Shown one piece after another: positions 51,920-60,778 of a stretch of DNA of 64,000 nucleotides. Both the position numbers and the translations under genes were made by a program. The stretch's first letter is position 1. Every line of letters begins with the position of its first letter. The DNA is from G963669295 sp963669295 (GTDB lineage: Bacteria > Bacteroidota > Bacteroidia > Flavobacteriales_D > CALLUQ01): contig OY769938.1 in assembly GCA_963669295.1 (NCBI GenBank), positions 4,712,001-4,776,000 of the forward strand, read 5' to 3'. Below the pieces are notes generated by a model that was given only the letters and a program-made list of their open reading frames with translations, did not search any database and had not been told where the DNA came from.

Positions 51920-52570
51920 ATGAAAAAAATAGTATTGGTTACGGCCATAGCGTGTTTTAGTTTATCGGCTACGGCTCAATTGTTTCAAAACATGCCAAAA
52001 GAAGGCAGTTTTTACAAAACAAAGGATGGCATATTGGTGCATGAGAAAGTAGTGAACAAAGCCAACATGAAGGAGAAAGCGCTGAACGACGATCAAATTG
52101 TTAATGCGGCTAAAGTGATCAACACATCCATGCAGGTATTAATGTCGGAAGAACCAAAAGCGGCCCGTAAAAAGCTGCATCCCTATTTGGCACCGTCACT
52201 TCAAAAGAGAGAAATTAAGAAAGAAGCATTTATGGCCTTGCATCGCAGAGCTACCATGGTAGAACCTCCTATTAAGGTAATGAATGTGCGAAAGGTACCC
52301 AAAGAAGGTACTGACTTAAAAAAAGACTATTACCTGGTTCGGGTATTGAGTGCCAATGAATACGTTGAAGTAAAAAAACAACAACTGATTGTTGTTACCT
52401 TTGATGGCGATACCCCTCTTATTCACAGTTTATTTGGTTTGGTAAATAGCGATGCTTTAGAGCGAAATAGAGCTGTGCTGGAAAAGTTGAAGAAGAATAC
52501 AAAGCGTCCGGGTGCTGAAGGGAATAGAACCCAAACAAGAGAAGCCATTCAGAAGTCGGAAGACAAATAA
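51920..52570 (+). CDS. Secreted protein of unknown function
   Basis: 216 residues from the ATG at 51920, which gives the signal peptide MKKIVLVTAIACFSLSATAQ. The mature protein is basic, with VLMSEEPKAARKKLHPYLAP, a middle strand region (DYYLVRVLSANEYVEVK) and a lysine-rich tail. No family or motif was recognised. A bidirectional hairpin follows. Confidence 0.75.
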   Translation: MKKIVLVTAIACFSLSATAQLFQNMPKEGSFYKTKDGILVHEKVVNKANMKEKALNDDQIVNAAKVINTSMQVLMSEEPKAARKKLHPYLAPSLQKREIKKEAFMALHRRATMVEPPIKVMNVRKVPKEGTDLKKDYYLVRVLSANEYVEVKKQQLIVVTFDGDTPLIHSLFGLVNSDALERNRAVLEKLKKNTKRPGAEGNRTQTREAIQKSEDK

Positions 52571-52586
52571 ACCGCATTTGAAATGA

Positions 52587-52634
52587 ACAGCCCCGCAGTC
52601 CTGGTAACCTTAATGGTGCTAACTGCGGGGCTGT
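52587..52634. terminator. Bidirectional hairpin terminator
   Basis: ACAGCCCCGCAGT pairs with ACTGCGGGGCTGT, a perfect 13-bp stem around a 22-base loop. There is no long T run; it lies between convergent stops. Confidence 0.65.
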
Positions 52635-52659
52635 TGCTGTCGCAAAAGGCTTGTTAATA

Positions 52660-53478
52660 TTATCGTGTCACCGTAAAGCGGTGATGTGTTTTTTCTGTAC
52701 CTCCCGATATTAATAAGATATACATACCACTTTCAAGGTTGGAGGTATTGATGGTAAGTTGGTGCATGCCTTCAGAAAAATACTGCTCTACATCTAATGC
52801 TTGTTGACCAGCAACATTGAATACTTTAAACTTCATATCTGCTGTGCGCTTTAGGTTGAATTGTACCGTAAGCGGATAACCTTGTACTACCGGATTGGGG
52901 TAGGCGGTTGCACTAAATAAATTGCGCTCTAACGTTTGAGGTGCGGTATAATTCCCTTTTTTCTGACTAAAGGCAGGTACCCATTTGGTGTAATCGTTTT
53001 CTACAATGCATTGACTTTGAATAACCTGTCGGTTGCCTTCCACCAGGTAAGAGCATCGTTTGCCAATGGCTTTTCCTGGAGCGCCTTCGTTGCATGGGTT
53101 GGTAACATACATGATGGCCTTGCCTTCGTTGGTTTGCAAGTCGCACTTACAAGTGCGCAAAGGCTCCATGATTTGAGCAATACCACTTACATGAAGGGTA
53201 TCCACACGCAATATATCGCCTGCATTGTTTCTGCTAATGATCACCTTCTCAACCATACAATCATTTTCAGCATGGCCGCATGGCCGAATAATTTTCCCCG
53301 TGAAATGGTGCAGATCGTTGTTCATCACAAAATCTTGTGGTGGCTGGCATCGACACGAATCACCTGTCGACCAAATGGTTGACTGTTCCTGGGCGATAGA
53401 GGCCATAGTAATTACTGCCATGAGCATGGAGAGCAGTAAAAGTCTCCAAAACAACGTACTTTGTTTTCTGCGTACCAT
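52660..53478 (-). CDS. Secreted protein with T9SS sorting domain
   Basis: 272 residues from the ATG at 53478 (a GTG farther upstream is rejected because it hides the signal peptide). Signal peptide: STLFWRLLLLSMLMAVITMA. The mature part has several cysteines (SCRCQPPQDF, RTCKCDLQT, GKRCSYL). The last 75 residues are a T9SS domain: SATAYPNPVVQGYPL, then GMYILLISGG and HHRFTVTR. No enzymatic domain was recognised; the cysteines suggest a disulfide-rich extracellular protein. Confidence 0.82.
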   Translation of the reverse strand: MVRRKQSTLFWRLLLLSMLMAVITMASIAQEQSTIWSTGDSCRCQPPQDFVMNNDLHHFTGKIIRPCGHAENDCMVEKVIISRNNAGDILRVDTLHVSGIAQIMEPLRTCKCDLQTNEGKAIMYVTNPCNEGAPGKAIGKRCSYLVEGNRQVIQSQCIVENDYTKWVPAFSQKKGNYTAPQTLERNLFSATAYPNPVVQGYPLTVQFNLKRTADMKFKVFNVAGQQALDVEQYFSEGMHQLTINTSNLESGMYILLISGGTEKTHHRFTVTR

Positions 53479-53668
53479 AACGATGAGGTTTAGATGATGA
53501 CACCAACCAAAAAACACTGCGTAGAAGTGATGGTGGTGTTTTGTTCGTTTGAATTGTTCATAATTGTTTGTTTAGCTTACTTGAATCTACGCAGCTTATT
53601 GCTCAGAGTTAAAAAAAGGGGATGAATAGAGGAGATGTTTGTTTGAAATTGGAGATTTGGGGGATAAG

Positions 53669-54574
53669 TTATAACCGTTGCAATAGCAATTGGGTTTGCT
53701 CAGCGAGGGGCAAGCTACCATCAATCCATTCGATTTGGTGCCCATCTTTCTCCATTTTTCTAAACCATGTCATTTGCCGTTTGGCAAATTGATGAATGGC
53801 AATATTAAGGCGTTCTACCATGGTGTTGTACTCCATTTCGCCTTCCAGGTATAGGGTAATGAATTTATACTCCAGGCCGTAAAATTTGAGCTTTTCAGCA
53901 GATATACCTTGCTGTAATAGTGTTGCTACTTCTTCCACTATGCCATGCTTTAAGCGATGGTGTAACCGCTGCGTAATGCGTTTTCTACGAACATCACGGT
54001 CGACGGCAATGCCGAAAAGAAGGGCCGGGATGGAAACAGTTTTCTGTAGAGGTAATGGGTGTTGTTGCAGGTAAGTAGCAATTTCTATAGCCCGGATAAT
54101 TCTTTTTGTGCTGGTGGTGTCTACCAGTTGGTGGGGCGAACGAATGGACTGAAGTTGTTGGAGCAATGCTGCTTTACTTTGGCCCATTAATTTTTTTCGA
54201 AGCATCTCGTTAACAGGTACTTGAGTGTAGGCATAGTTTTTTAATACAGCATCTATATACATACCTGTGCCACCACATAAGATTGGCGTTACACCACGCT
54301 CTTTAATAGCGTTGTAAGCAATGTTAAAGTCTTGTTGGTATTCATAAACGTTGTAATCGTCACCAGCAGCTTTAATGTCGATTAAGTGATAGGGAATTGC
54401 CCTTTCGTTGGCTTTATACTCGTCCAAATCTTTGCCCGTACCAATGTTCATTCCTCGATATACCTGTCGTGAGTCGGCACTAATAATTTCGCCATTCAAT
54501 GCTGTGGCAACTTGAACTGCCAATGCTGTTTTACCAGAAGCGGTTGGACCCAGTATAACAATCAATGGCTTCAT
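53669..54574 (-). CDS. miaA: tRNA dimethylallyltransferase
   Basis: 301 residues. P-loop GPTASGKT (9-16), DSRQVYRGMNIGTGK, the LCGGTGMYIDAV motif and a late RQMTWFRKM. It transfers a prenyl group to A37 of tRNAs that read UNN codons. Cytoplasmic. The start overlaps the stop of the preceding gene by ATGA, so the two are translated together. Confidence 0.95.
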   Translation of the reverse strand: MKPLIVILGPTASGKTALAVQVATALNGEIISADSRQVYRGMNIGTGKDLDEYKANERAIPYHLIDIKAAGDDYNVYEYQQDFNIAYNAIKERGVTPILCGGTGMYIDAVLKNYAYTQVPVNEMLRKKLMGQSKAALLQQLQSIRSPHQLVDTTSTKRIIRAIEIATYLQQHPLPLQKTVSIPALLFGIAVDRDVRRKRITQRLHHRLKHGIVEEVATLLQQGISAEKLKFYGLEYKFITLYLEGEMEYNTMVERLNIAIHQFAKRQMTWFRKMEKDGHQIEWIDGSLPLAEQTQLLLQRL

Positions 54575-55377
54575 AGGGGTAGGATATATTTTAAGTTTCC
54601 TGAGTTAAAAATACGTACGCAATCAATATCTTCCGGCATTTGAGCGTGTTGTAGTTCTTTGGGCAATCGATGAGGCAGATAACGGTGCATGGTGGCAGTG
54701 TGCACCCAAACTTCTTGCTGAGGCATGATGGCTGAAAGTTCAAAGCCCAGCCTTTCATAAGCTTTGCCATTCGACCAGTCTAAATCTACGGAAGTCATAA
54801 TGTCGTCTGGATGTACTTGTTGCACCAGCGAAGCAATGAGCTTACTCATTCCCCCGGTTACGGTATGTCCTACCTTATTGCAAAAACGAATCAATTCTAC
54901 TGAGTTATAGACTTTCCCTTTCCGGTGTACCGGGCACTCTTTGCCAAAAGAGGCAACGGCTACCAATTCTTTATTCCATGCCAGCCCTAGTTTATACTTG
55001 CCCCCAGTAGCCCCCATCAAATGATGTTGGTTTAAAAAGGCATCCAGTTCGGGCTTGTTAATTTTTACCACCTTCGTTTCGCGAGCATGAATACGAGTAA
55101 ATTGCCCGGTAATGGCATTGAGCCTCGATTGTACAATGGATGGTTTGTTCTTCCACACATCTTCCCATAGATGAATGAGATGTAGTCCTTTTTTGCGATA
55201 TTCCAATACCAATTCTTGATGCTTCGTTTGTTCTAACAAAGGGATGCTTTGTAAAGGTATAGGGAGATAATGAACCACTATTGGATGATTGGGAAAGTGG
55301 TAGTAATGCCCATCCCTTGTTAGCTGAGGGTACTGCTGCTGGGTGTAAGCATCAAAGCTTATGGAGGTAGATAACAT
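54571..55377 (-). CDS. Vsr-like / acyltransferase-like two-domain protein
   Basis: 268 residues from the ATG at 55377; the longer frame passes through a -7 box. The N-terminal half contains GLHLIHLWEDVWKNKPSIVQ and RIHARETKV, like the small Vsr-type nuclease proteins of phages. The C-terminal half has LNQHHLMG, ELVAVASFGKE, VELIRFCNKVGHTVTGGMSK and a final strand before YERLGFEL, which resembles a GNAT fold. Such proteins occur mainly in phage genomes. Here it is coupled to miaA. Function unproven. Confidence 0.6.
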   Translation of the reverse strand: MLSTSISFDAYTQQQYPQLTRDGHYYHFPNHPIVVHYLPIPLQSIPLLEQTKHQELVLEYRKKGLHLIHLWEDVWKNKPSIVQSRLNAITGQFTRIHARETKVVKINKPELDAFLNQHHLMGATGGKYKLGLAWNKELVAVASFGKECPVHRKGKVYNSVELIRFCNKVGHTVTGGMSKLIASLVQQVHPDDIMTSVDLDWSNGKAYERLGFELSAIMPQQEVWVHTATMHRYLPHRLPKELQHAQMPEDIDCVRIFNSGNLKYILPL

Positions 55378-55385
55378 AAACCATG

Positions 55386-55393
55386 CAAAAGTA
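55386..55393 (-). promoter_or_regulatory. -7 box for the miaA operon
   Basis: TACTTTTG on the minus strand, exact match, 8 bases before the ATG at 55377. The divergent gene has TAGCTTTC at 55450-55457. Confidence 0.5.
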
Positions 55394-55475
55394 CTTAAAA
55401 CACCTGTATGCTGATAGAAGAGAAGTGCATAAGTATGGAACAATTTTTGTAGCTTTCATCAGTAAATTACCAGGT

Positions 55476-57089
55476 ATGAGTCGTGTATACACCCTACTTC
55501 TATTTTTGATCATGGTGCTGCTTGCCCCTCAATGGGGGTGGGGGCAAAAATACGAAACCATTGATGGGATAAAGTATACTATTATTGAAGAACCCGAGGT
55601 AGCAAGGTTCAGTTACAAAGATAAAGAGCCTTACTTGTTTAACGTGCCTACGGAAGATGGGGCGTGGGTTAAATACAGAGGGAATAAGGATAATGGGCGA
55701 CTTATTTGCACCTTTCACACAAAAGATGGAGCGCTCAATGGAGCATTTATTTTAAGGGCTTCCGGTAGCGTGCAGCATTATAATTTCGAAAACAACCAAC
55801 TGCAAGGCAACTGTACTTTTTTCGATTATCAAACCAATGCAGTTTTAGCTACGGGGTATTATACACGCCATAAGAAAGATAACGCCTGGGTGTATTACGA
55901 TAAGAAGGGAAAGGTAAAAGAAAAAGGAACTTACCGCAATGGAAAGAAAGTAGGGAAGTGGATGACATGGTATGAAGATGGTAAGGTTTCGAAAGAAGTA
56001 AATTACAATCAGCAGCAAGGGGCGTATATAGCATGGTATCGTAATGGAACAAAGAAAGAGGAAGGCGCTTACTTAAACAATAAGCGCAATGGTGTTTGGA
56101 AGCAGTGGTATAATGATGGCGCTTTAAAGGCAGTATATGTTTATGCCATGAACAAGCACGCAGATACAGCTATTACCTATTATGCCAATGGACAGGTAAG
56201 TGCAAAAACGCCTTATGTAGATGGTCGTCATCATGGGGTGGCACGTGCATGGAGTGCGAAAGGCATACTGACATCGGAAGTGTTGTACAAAAGAGGAAGA
56301 AAAGATGGTGTTGCCACTACCTGGACACATGCAGGAAACCTGTATCGAAAAACCAGTTATAAGGAAGGTAAAGAGCATGGTATACGTACGGAATGGTATA
56401 TATGTGATAGTACATGTACCAATCACGATAAGCATAAATATGCAGAGGTGCCATTTGAAGAAGGCAGGCATAATGGTGAGTATAAAGAGTGGCATACCAA
56501 TGGGGAGTTAAAAACACAAGGCTACTTTTCGGGAAGCGAGGAAGAAGGTTTGTGGAGCAGCTGGAATGAAGAAGGTGTGCTAATTGGAGAAATGAATTAC
56601 TATGAAGGTAAGCTGCATGGAGAGCATGTGAAACGGCATGGAAATCAGAAGGTTAAGGTGGTGTTGAATTACGAAAAGGGACGAATAGTACCTGGCAATT
56701 ACACCTTTTACCATGCCAATGGAAATAAAGCGCAAGAGGGCTACATTCAATCGGCTCCACACCAAAACCAACCTTTATTTGAAGGCGCCTGGACATTTTA
56801 TTATGAGAATGGGAAAAAGCAGGCCAAAGGAATATTTAAGCCAGGAAATAACGGAATGATGTGTGGCAACATGTATGTGCATATAAAAAAGGGAGCGTGG
56901 ACTTACTGGCACCCTAATGGCAAGGTAATGGCACAAGGGAAGTATGAATACAAACCACCTATAGGTGCATTTAGCAGGGTAGAAGCCAATCGTAAAGGCG
57001 ATTGGAAGTTTTATGATAGCAATGGCGATGCAATAGCAAAGTTGCGCGAAGATGAATTGCCTATAACGCAACCCGGTATGCCTGACTAA
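55476..57089 (+). CDS. Secreted MORN/YwqK-repeat protein
   Basis: 537 residues from the ATG at 55476, chosen because it gives the signal peptide MSRVYTLLLFLIMVLLAP. The mature part is a run of at least twelve repeats of about 23 residues typed by G-x-W-x-x-W-Y-x-D/N-G-x-x-K (KVGKWMTWYEDGKVSKEVNY is an example). These are MORN_2/YwqK repeats, often labelled 'antitoxin' without evidence. It is probably an extracellular beta-hairpin ladder. A TAGCTTTC box lies 18 bases upstream. Confidence 0.82.
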   Translation: MSRVYTLLLFLIMVLLAPQWGWGQKYETIDGIKYTIIEEPEVARFSYKDKEPYLFNVPTEDGAWVKYRGNKDNGRLICTFHTKDGALNGAFILRASGSVQHYNFENNQLQGNCTFFDYQTNAVLATGYYTRHKKDNAWVYYDKKGKVKEKGTYRNGKKVGKWMTWYEDGKVSKEVNYNQQQGAYIAWYRNGTKKEEGAYLNNKRNGVWKQWYNDGALKAVYVYAMNKHADTAITYYANGQVSAKTPYVDGRHHGVARAWSAKGILTSEVLYKRGRKDGVATTWTHAGNLYRKTSYKEGKEHGIRTEWYICDSTCTNHDKHKYAEVPFEEGRHNGEYKEWHTNGELKTQGYFSGSEEEGLWSSWNEEGVLIGEMNYYEGKLHGEHVKRHGNQKVKVVLNYEKGRIVPGNYTFYHANGNKAQEGYIQSAPHQNQPLFEGAWTFYYENGKKQAKGIFKPGNNGMMCGNMYVHIKKGAWTYWHPNGKVMAQGKYEYKPPIGAFSRVEANRKGDWKFYDSNGDAIAKLREDELPITQPGMPD

Positions 57090-57152
57090 CGGGTAAAAGT
57101 AACCCCGGAGCCTCTCGGCAAACCGGGGTTGGGGCTAAACAAAAACTATGAA

Positions 57153-58520
57153 CTAATTGAGGTACTGGTCTGCAGCAGTAAAGCGTTCGCTTACATGGCT
57201 CATCAGCTCACTTAGTGCATTATTAAAATCAGAAGCGGAATTCACATAGGTATAACCACTTTGTTCTCCATCAGCTCCTGTAACATATGGTGCTATTAAG
57301 TTGTATTCGGTTTGATATTGGGCTTGCATTTTAGAAGGCTCAAACACACTGCTAATTACAGAGTTTACATAACCATCGAAAGTATTCCGATAGGTAGCAT
57401 CGCTCATCACATAGTTGATCAAGGGCCATTCATCGCTCACCTCATTGAACTCAAACGATAATGCTCCACCCATCTTTCCTTCTTGTAATGCTTCATTGTT
57501 ATCCCATGGTATCCACTTAATCAATCCATCTGCAGGATCGGTATATAAGTAATAATTGTGCGGCATTAGTCCGTAAGTATCCCAATTTTGGATGGTTGTG
57601 TTTACGGCCAACCACTTGCAAAAGCCATCCATGTCCATTGCTGCTTCCATCTCGCTTCTCCATTGTGTGGGGTTGGAAGTACGGTTAGCAGAATGCAATG
57701 CTGTATATAAAGCTTCTACATCACTGTAGTTGTTACCACCTGTTTTATTGTCGAAATCAGCAGTGTTGAACGTATTGACACCAAACTTAGCGCCATCATC
57801 TTCTGGCTTATAACAATTGCCATTGCTGCTGCCAAATTGCTTGTCGAGCATAGTATCAAACACCACTTCAATCATAGTGTACAATCCAAAGTAGATGGGA
57901 CCATCGCCATGATCGATGTAAACCCGATAGTAAGAGGCGTGTGGAGCAGGCACCCCTGCCTCTCTGAATAAATCGGCCGTTACCTTTTCCCGCATTACTG
58001 ATGCATCGTTGTAGTTGCTACCACACGATAGTTCGGAGAATCCATAAAATGTTTGTCCGGCTATTTGAGGATATTCGTCTTCAAAGTAACTGAAATCAAA
58101 ACGTAACGGCAGTTTCATGTTGCCATTTCCCCAGGCCGAGGCAAGACTGGAATTACCTTTAAAGCGCACGCCTACATGGTACCATTCTGTGTTGTTAAAG
58201 AAAAACGAGCAAGGCACATAAATGGGGGTTACATCATCACTAATGTCTTGAGGCGATAAACTGGATGAACCAAATGATCCATAGTTGTCTTCCATGTATT
58301 CCAACATAATTTCCCAATAATCTTTGTCGATAACAAGGTCAATTCTATTTACAGCATCGCCAGGAAATACAATGTCGTAGTTAGGGGTGGCGAAAGCACT
58401 GTGTGTAGTTGATGTCCAGTCGTCGAGCCCATCGCCCGAAACAACAATTTCTTCTTTGTAGCAACCGCTTAAACCTATGCCAATTGCTAATGTGATGGCG
58501 AGTTGATTAATCTTGTGCAT
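57153..58520 (-). CDS. CotH-kinase-family lipoprotein
   Basis: 455 residues. Lipoprotein signal ending LSGC. The CotH fold is recognisable from VGVRFKGNSSL, DASVMREKVTADLFREAG, YYRVYIDHGDGPIYFGLYTM and IKWIPWDNNEAL (Asp for metal). Unlike the CotH protein at 33513, it has no sorting domain and is anchored by lipid. It overlaps the DUF2490 gene by 14 bases. Such CotH-DUF2490 pairs are known in Bacteroidota, sometimes with polyphosphate-related genes, which are not present here. Confidence 0.85.
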   Translation of the reverse strand: MHKINQLAITLAIGIGLSGCYKEEIVVSGDGLDDWTSTTHSAFATPNYDIVFPGDAVNRIDLVIDKDYWEIMLEYMEDNYGSFGSSSLSPQDISDDVTPIYVPCSFFFNNTEWYHVGVRFKGNSSLASAWGNGNMKLPLRFDFSYFEDEYPQIAGQTFYGFSELSCGSNYNDASVMREKVTADLFREAGVPAPHASYYRVYIDHGDGPIYFGLYTMIEVVFDTMLDKQFGSSNGNCYKPEDDGAKFGVNTFNTADFDNKTGGNNYSDVEALYTALHSANRTSNPTQWRSEMEAAMDMDGFCKWLAVNTTIQNWDTYGLMPHNYYLYTDPADGLIKWIPWDNNEALQEGKMGGALSFEFNEVSDEWPLINYVMSDATYRNTFDGYVNSVISSVFEPSKMQAQYQTEYNLIAPYVTGADGEQSGYTYVNSASDFNNALSELMSHVSERFTAADQYLN

Positions 58521-59241
58521 CTTTCTTTTTGTTGATTAAGTTGTTGAGGTTGTACTGCAATTTTACACCGATAATGTTGTAGGTAACCGGGTAGCTTTCA
58601 TTCAGCTCTTTTTCCATGCGGTAGAAGGCATTTACTTTACCAAAGTTTTTGAGCTTTCGCGTGCCTCCCAGGGTAAAGCGTAGCTTATCCCATTCAGGTA
58701 TGGTGTACTTTTCGTAAGCGCGAAATAACTCGGTGGAGAAATAGGGATTGATCTTTACGTCTTTAATGTTGTACTTGATACTAAGTTTATTGCGTATGGC
58801 TTTCCTGGGGTAGTCTTGATCTTCTTCAATGGTTTCGTTAAAGTTGTTGCCATTTTGGTACCGAAAACGGTAGCCCAGGGTAACGCGGTTGATTTTGTAT
58901 TTGAACTTAGCATCGAAGTTAAACCGATGCTTGCTTTGGTATTCGGTATCGTCGTTGTCGCTAATAAACCGGTACCCTGCTCCTAAACTGAAGTATTTAT
59001 TAAAGGAGTACGTAGCACCAAAGTTGGTGAAGAATTGATCGATGCGTGAAGCATCACGATGAAACCGAAACTGTTCTTCCAGATTCAATTCCAGCTTTTT
59101 ATCGAGGAAGTTTTTATACACCCCAATTCCGCTCCACACTTCAAGGTCACGAACCATAACAGGTGTTTCGGTTTGAGGGAATGCGTATGAACTGATACAG
59201 GCAAATAAGGCTATCATAGCCCTTAAACACGTCCGCTTCAT
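58507..59241 (-). CDS. DUF2490 outer-membrane protein
   Basis: 244 residues with a signal peptide (MKRTCLRAMIALFACISSYA). The mature part is a series of amphipathic strands (FRFHRDASRIDQFFTNFGAT, RVTLGYRFRYQNGNNFNE) and ends in a strand with Tyr and Leu. It is a small outer-membrane barrel of DUF2490. Its start overlaps no gene, but its end is coupled to the CotH lipoprotein. An inverted repeat covers the probable promoter. Confidence 0.85.
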   Translation of the reverse strand: MKRTCLRAMIALFACISSYAFPQTETPVMVRDLEVWSGIGVYKNFLDKKLELNLEEQFRFHRDASRIDQFFTNFGATYSFNKYFSLGAGYRFISDNDDTEYQSKHRFNFDAKFKYKINRVTLGYRFRYQNGNNFNETIEEDQDYPRKAIRNKLSIKYNIKDVKINPYFSTELFRAYEKYTIPEWDKLRFTLGGTRKLKNFGKVNAFYRMEKELNESYPVTYNIIGVKLQYNLNNLINKKKDAQD

Positions 59242-59262
59242 AAGTTTGAGTTTATTGTTCTA

Positions 59263-59295
59263 ACAAGTTAGACGTTGGCACTGCCAATAACTTGT
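59263..59295 (-). promoter_or_regulatory. Inverted repeat at the DUF2490 promoter
   Basis: ACAAGTTA (59263-59270) pairs with TAACTTGT (59288-59295), with an inner TTGGCA-C-TGCCAA. The outer arm coincides with a weak -7 box (TAACTTGT on minus). It could be an operator; there is no T run to make it a terminator. Confidence 0.4.
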
Positions 59296-59400
59296 CGTTA
59301 CTGAATCAATACTACAGAAATGCGTGTAAAAATTATAATGAAGGTGGTCAATTACGGAAATCGTAATTTGAAATAGGGAGTAGGGGGGACAAAAGGGGGA

Positions 59401-59919
59401 CTAAGCTTCCGAAACTTTCTTTAAATCTCTTAACCCTTGATCAAATTGTTTGCCCAACATTTTTTTCATCATGCCGCCAAACAATTTCCCAAAACCTTTG
59501 AGTTCATTTTCCATGGCCCAGGTAGCTGTGGTAGTGCCATTCTCTTCAGCAAAGTACATGGTGCTTACATTGTTGCCCCATTTGCGAAACTCTAACGACA
59601 CTTCTACTTCTTTGTTGGTAACTACTTTCGATAGGGTCATCTTACCCTGATCCACATTTTTGTTTTGGCTATCCCAGGTTTTCCATGCTCCTTCACCGCT
59701 TGAAGGATCGCTAAATTCGCTTTTCATGTTTGGGTCCATCTTATCCCAGGGCGACCAATTCGACCAGTTGCGCAATTCATTTACTTGTTCAAAGGGCTTG
59801 TTGGCATCAGTGTTTATGGCAATAGATCGCTCTACCTTTACTTTTGAAGGAAGAATTATAATCATTGCAACGATAATAATAACAATGCCGGCAATGGTTC
59901 CTAAGAATATGTATAACAT
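59401..59919 (-). CDS. Membrane-anchored SRPBCC-family protein
   Basis: 172 residues. One membrane helix at the start (MLYIFLGTIAGIVIIIVAMI). The remainder is a START/polyketide-cyclase fold: VERSIAINTDANKPFEQVN, LRNWSNWSPWDKMDPN, and a final long helix (MMKKMLGKQFDQGLRDL). It probably binds a hydrophobic ligand at the membrane. Monocistronic with its own promoter. Confidence 0.86.
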   Translation of the reverse strand: MLYIFLGTIAGIVIIIVAMIIILPSKVKVERSIAINTDANKPFEQVNELRNWSNWSPWDKMDPNMKSEFSDPSSGEGAWKTWDSQNKNVDQGKMTLSKVVTNKEVEVSLEFRKWGNNVSTMYFAEENGTTTATWAMENELKGFGKLFGGMMKKMLGKQFDQGLRDLKKVSEA

Positions 59920-59944
59920 AACTGGTTGATGTTAAGGTTGCATA

Positions 59945-59974
59945 CAAAAATAGCAGAAGTTTCGGGTTAACCAA
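59945..59974 (-). promoter_or_regulatory. Promoter of the SRPBCC gene
   Basis: On the minus strand TTG (59972-59974), 19 bases, TATTTTTG (59945-59952): the ideal spacing and an exact -7 box. Leader of about 20 bases. Confidence 0.65.
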
Positions 59975-60012
59975 TTATATTACCTTGTATCTTGTCGTTC
60001 GTAAAAATTAAT

Positions 60013-60717
60013 ATGATGAAAATAGAATTAACCCTGATAGTGCTTCTTCTTTCAATGGTATTTGGTTGTGGAACGCCCGAGGCAGACGAAACTCCTGTTG
60101 TGAGTGAAATAACAATGAATGAAACCAAGGATTTTTCGGACGATTATGAAGAAGAAGGCGACCATGATGAGTTGGCAGAAAATGGTGTTGTTGTTCATCG
60201 GCCGGCAATTAGCAGTTATCAATATAAGGTAATATTGAAAGAAGAAAGTGAAATAGTAGACCGGATAGAGGTGTACGATGGCGATCAATTACTCCAAACA
60301 ATTGATGCAAGAGAAGCAGAGCCCATGGGTGATTTGAGCGATGCATTGATTATTGAGGATGTGAATTTTGATGGTTACCCCGATTTACGCATTATGGCTT
60401 TTATGCCTGCTGGCCCTAATGTTCCTTACTACTTTTGGATTTGGGATTCCATTTCGGCCTCTTTTAAAGTAGACGAGCAACTGGAAGAACTTAGTGCGCC
60501 TGAGTTTGATCAGGAAGCCCAAAAGATATTTTCCTATTGGCGCGATGGCTGTTGTAGAAGTGGAGGAGATGCTTACGAGTTTGTTGAAGGCGTACTTACG
60601 TTAATGGAAAGTAACTCCATTGAGTTTTTAGATGATGGAAGACAAATTGAAAGCACCTACGTTTTGGAAGAAGGCACTATGAAGCTATCATCATCTGATA
60701 CCATAGTAGTAGAATAG
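60013..60717 (+). CDS. Acidic lipoprotein, XAC2610-like
   Basis: 234 residues from ATG 60013 (60016 is equally possible). The lipoprotein signal ends in VFGCG. The mature part is acidic, then beta-rich with VNFDGYPDLRIMAFMPAGPN and a Cys pair (DGCCRSGG). The 'D-x-N-x-D-G-Y-x-D-L' strand is the calcium-type motif of XAC2610/FG-GAP-like domains. Function unknown. A bidirectional terminator follows. Confidence 0.78.
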   Translation: MMKIELTLIVLLLSMVFGCGTPEADETPVVSEITMNETKDFSDDYEEEGDHDELAENGVVVHRPAISSYQYKVILKEESEIVDRIEVYDGDQLLQTIDAREAEPMGDLSDALIIEDVNFDGYPDLRIMAFMPAGPNVPYYFWIWDSISASFKVDEQLEELSAPEFDQEAQKIFSYWRDGCCRSGGDAYEFVEGVLTLMESNSIEFLDDGRQIESTYVLEEGTMKLSSSDTIVVE

Positions 60718-60734
60718 CGAAAAAATAGCATAAA

Positions 60735-60761
60735 AAAAGAGGAGCACAATGCTCCTCTTTT
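60735..60761. terminator. Bidirectional terminator
   Basis: AAAAGAGGAGCA, loop CAA, TGCTCCTCTTTT: a perfect 12-bp stem with A and T runs on either side, between convergent genes. Confidence 0.88.
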
Positions 60762-60778
60762 CTTCTAATCAAACAAAA

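Noticed and set aside
55476..57089. Antitoxin function for the YwqK-like repeat protein
   Set aside because: It has a signal peptide and no toxin partner; the antitoxin label of this family is not supported here.
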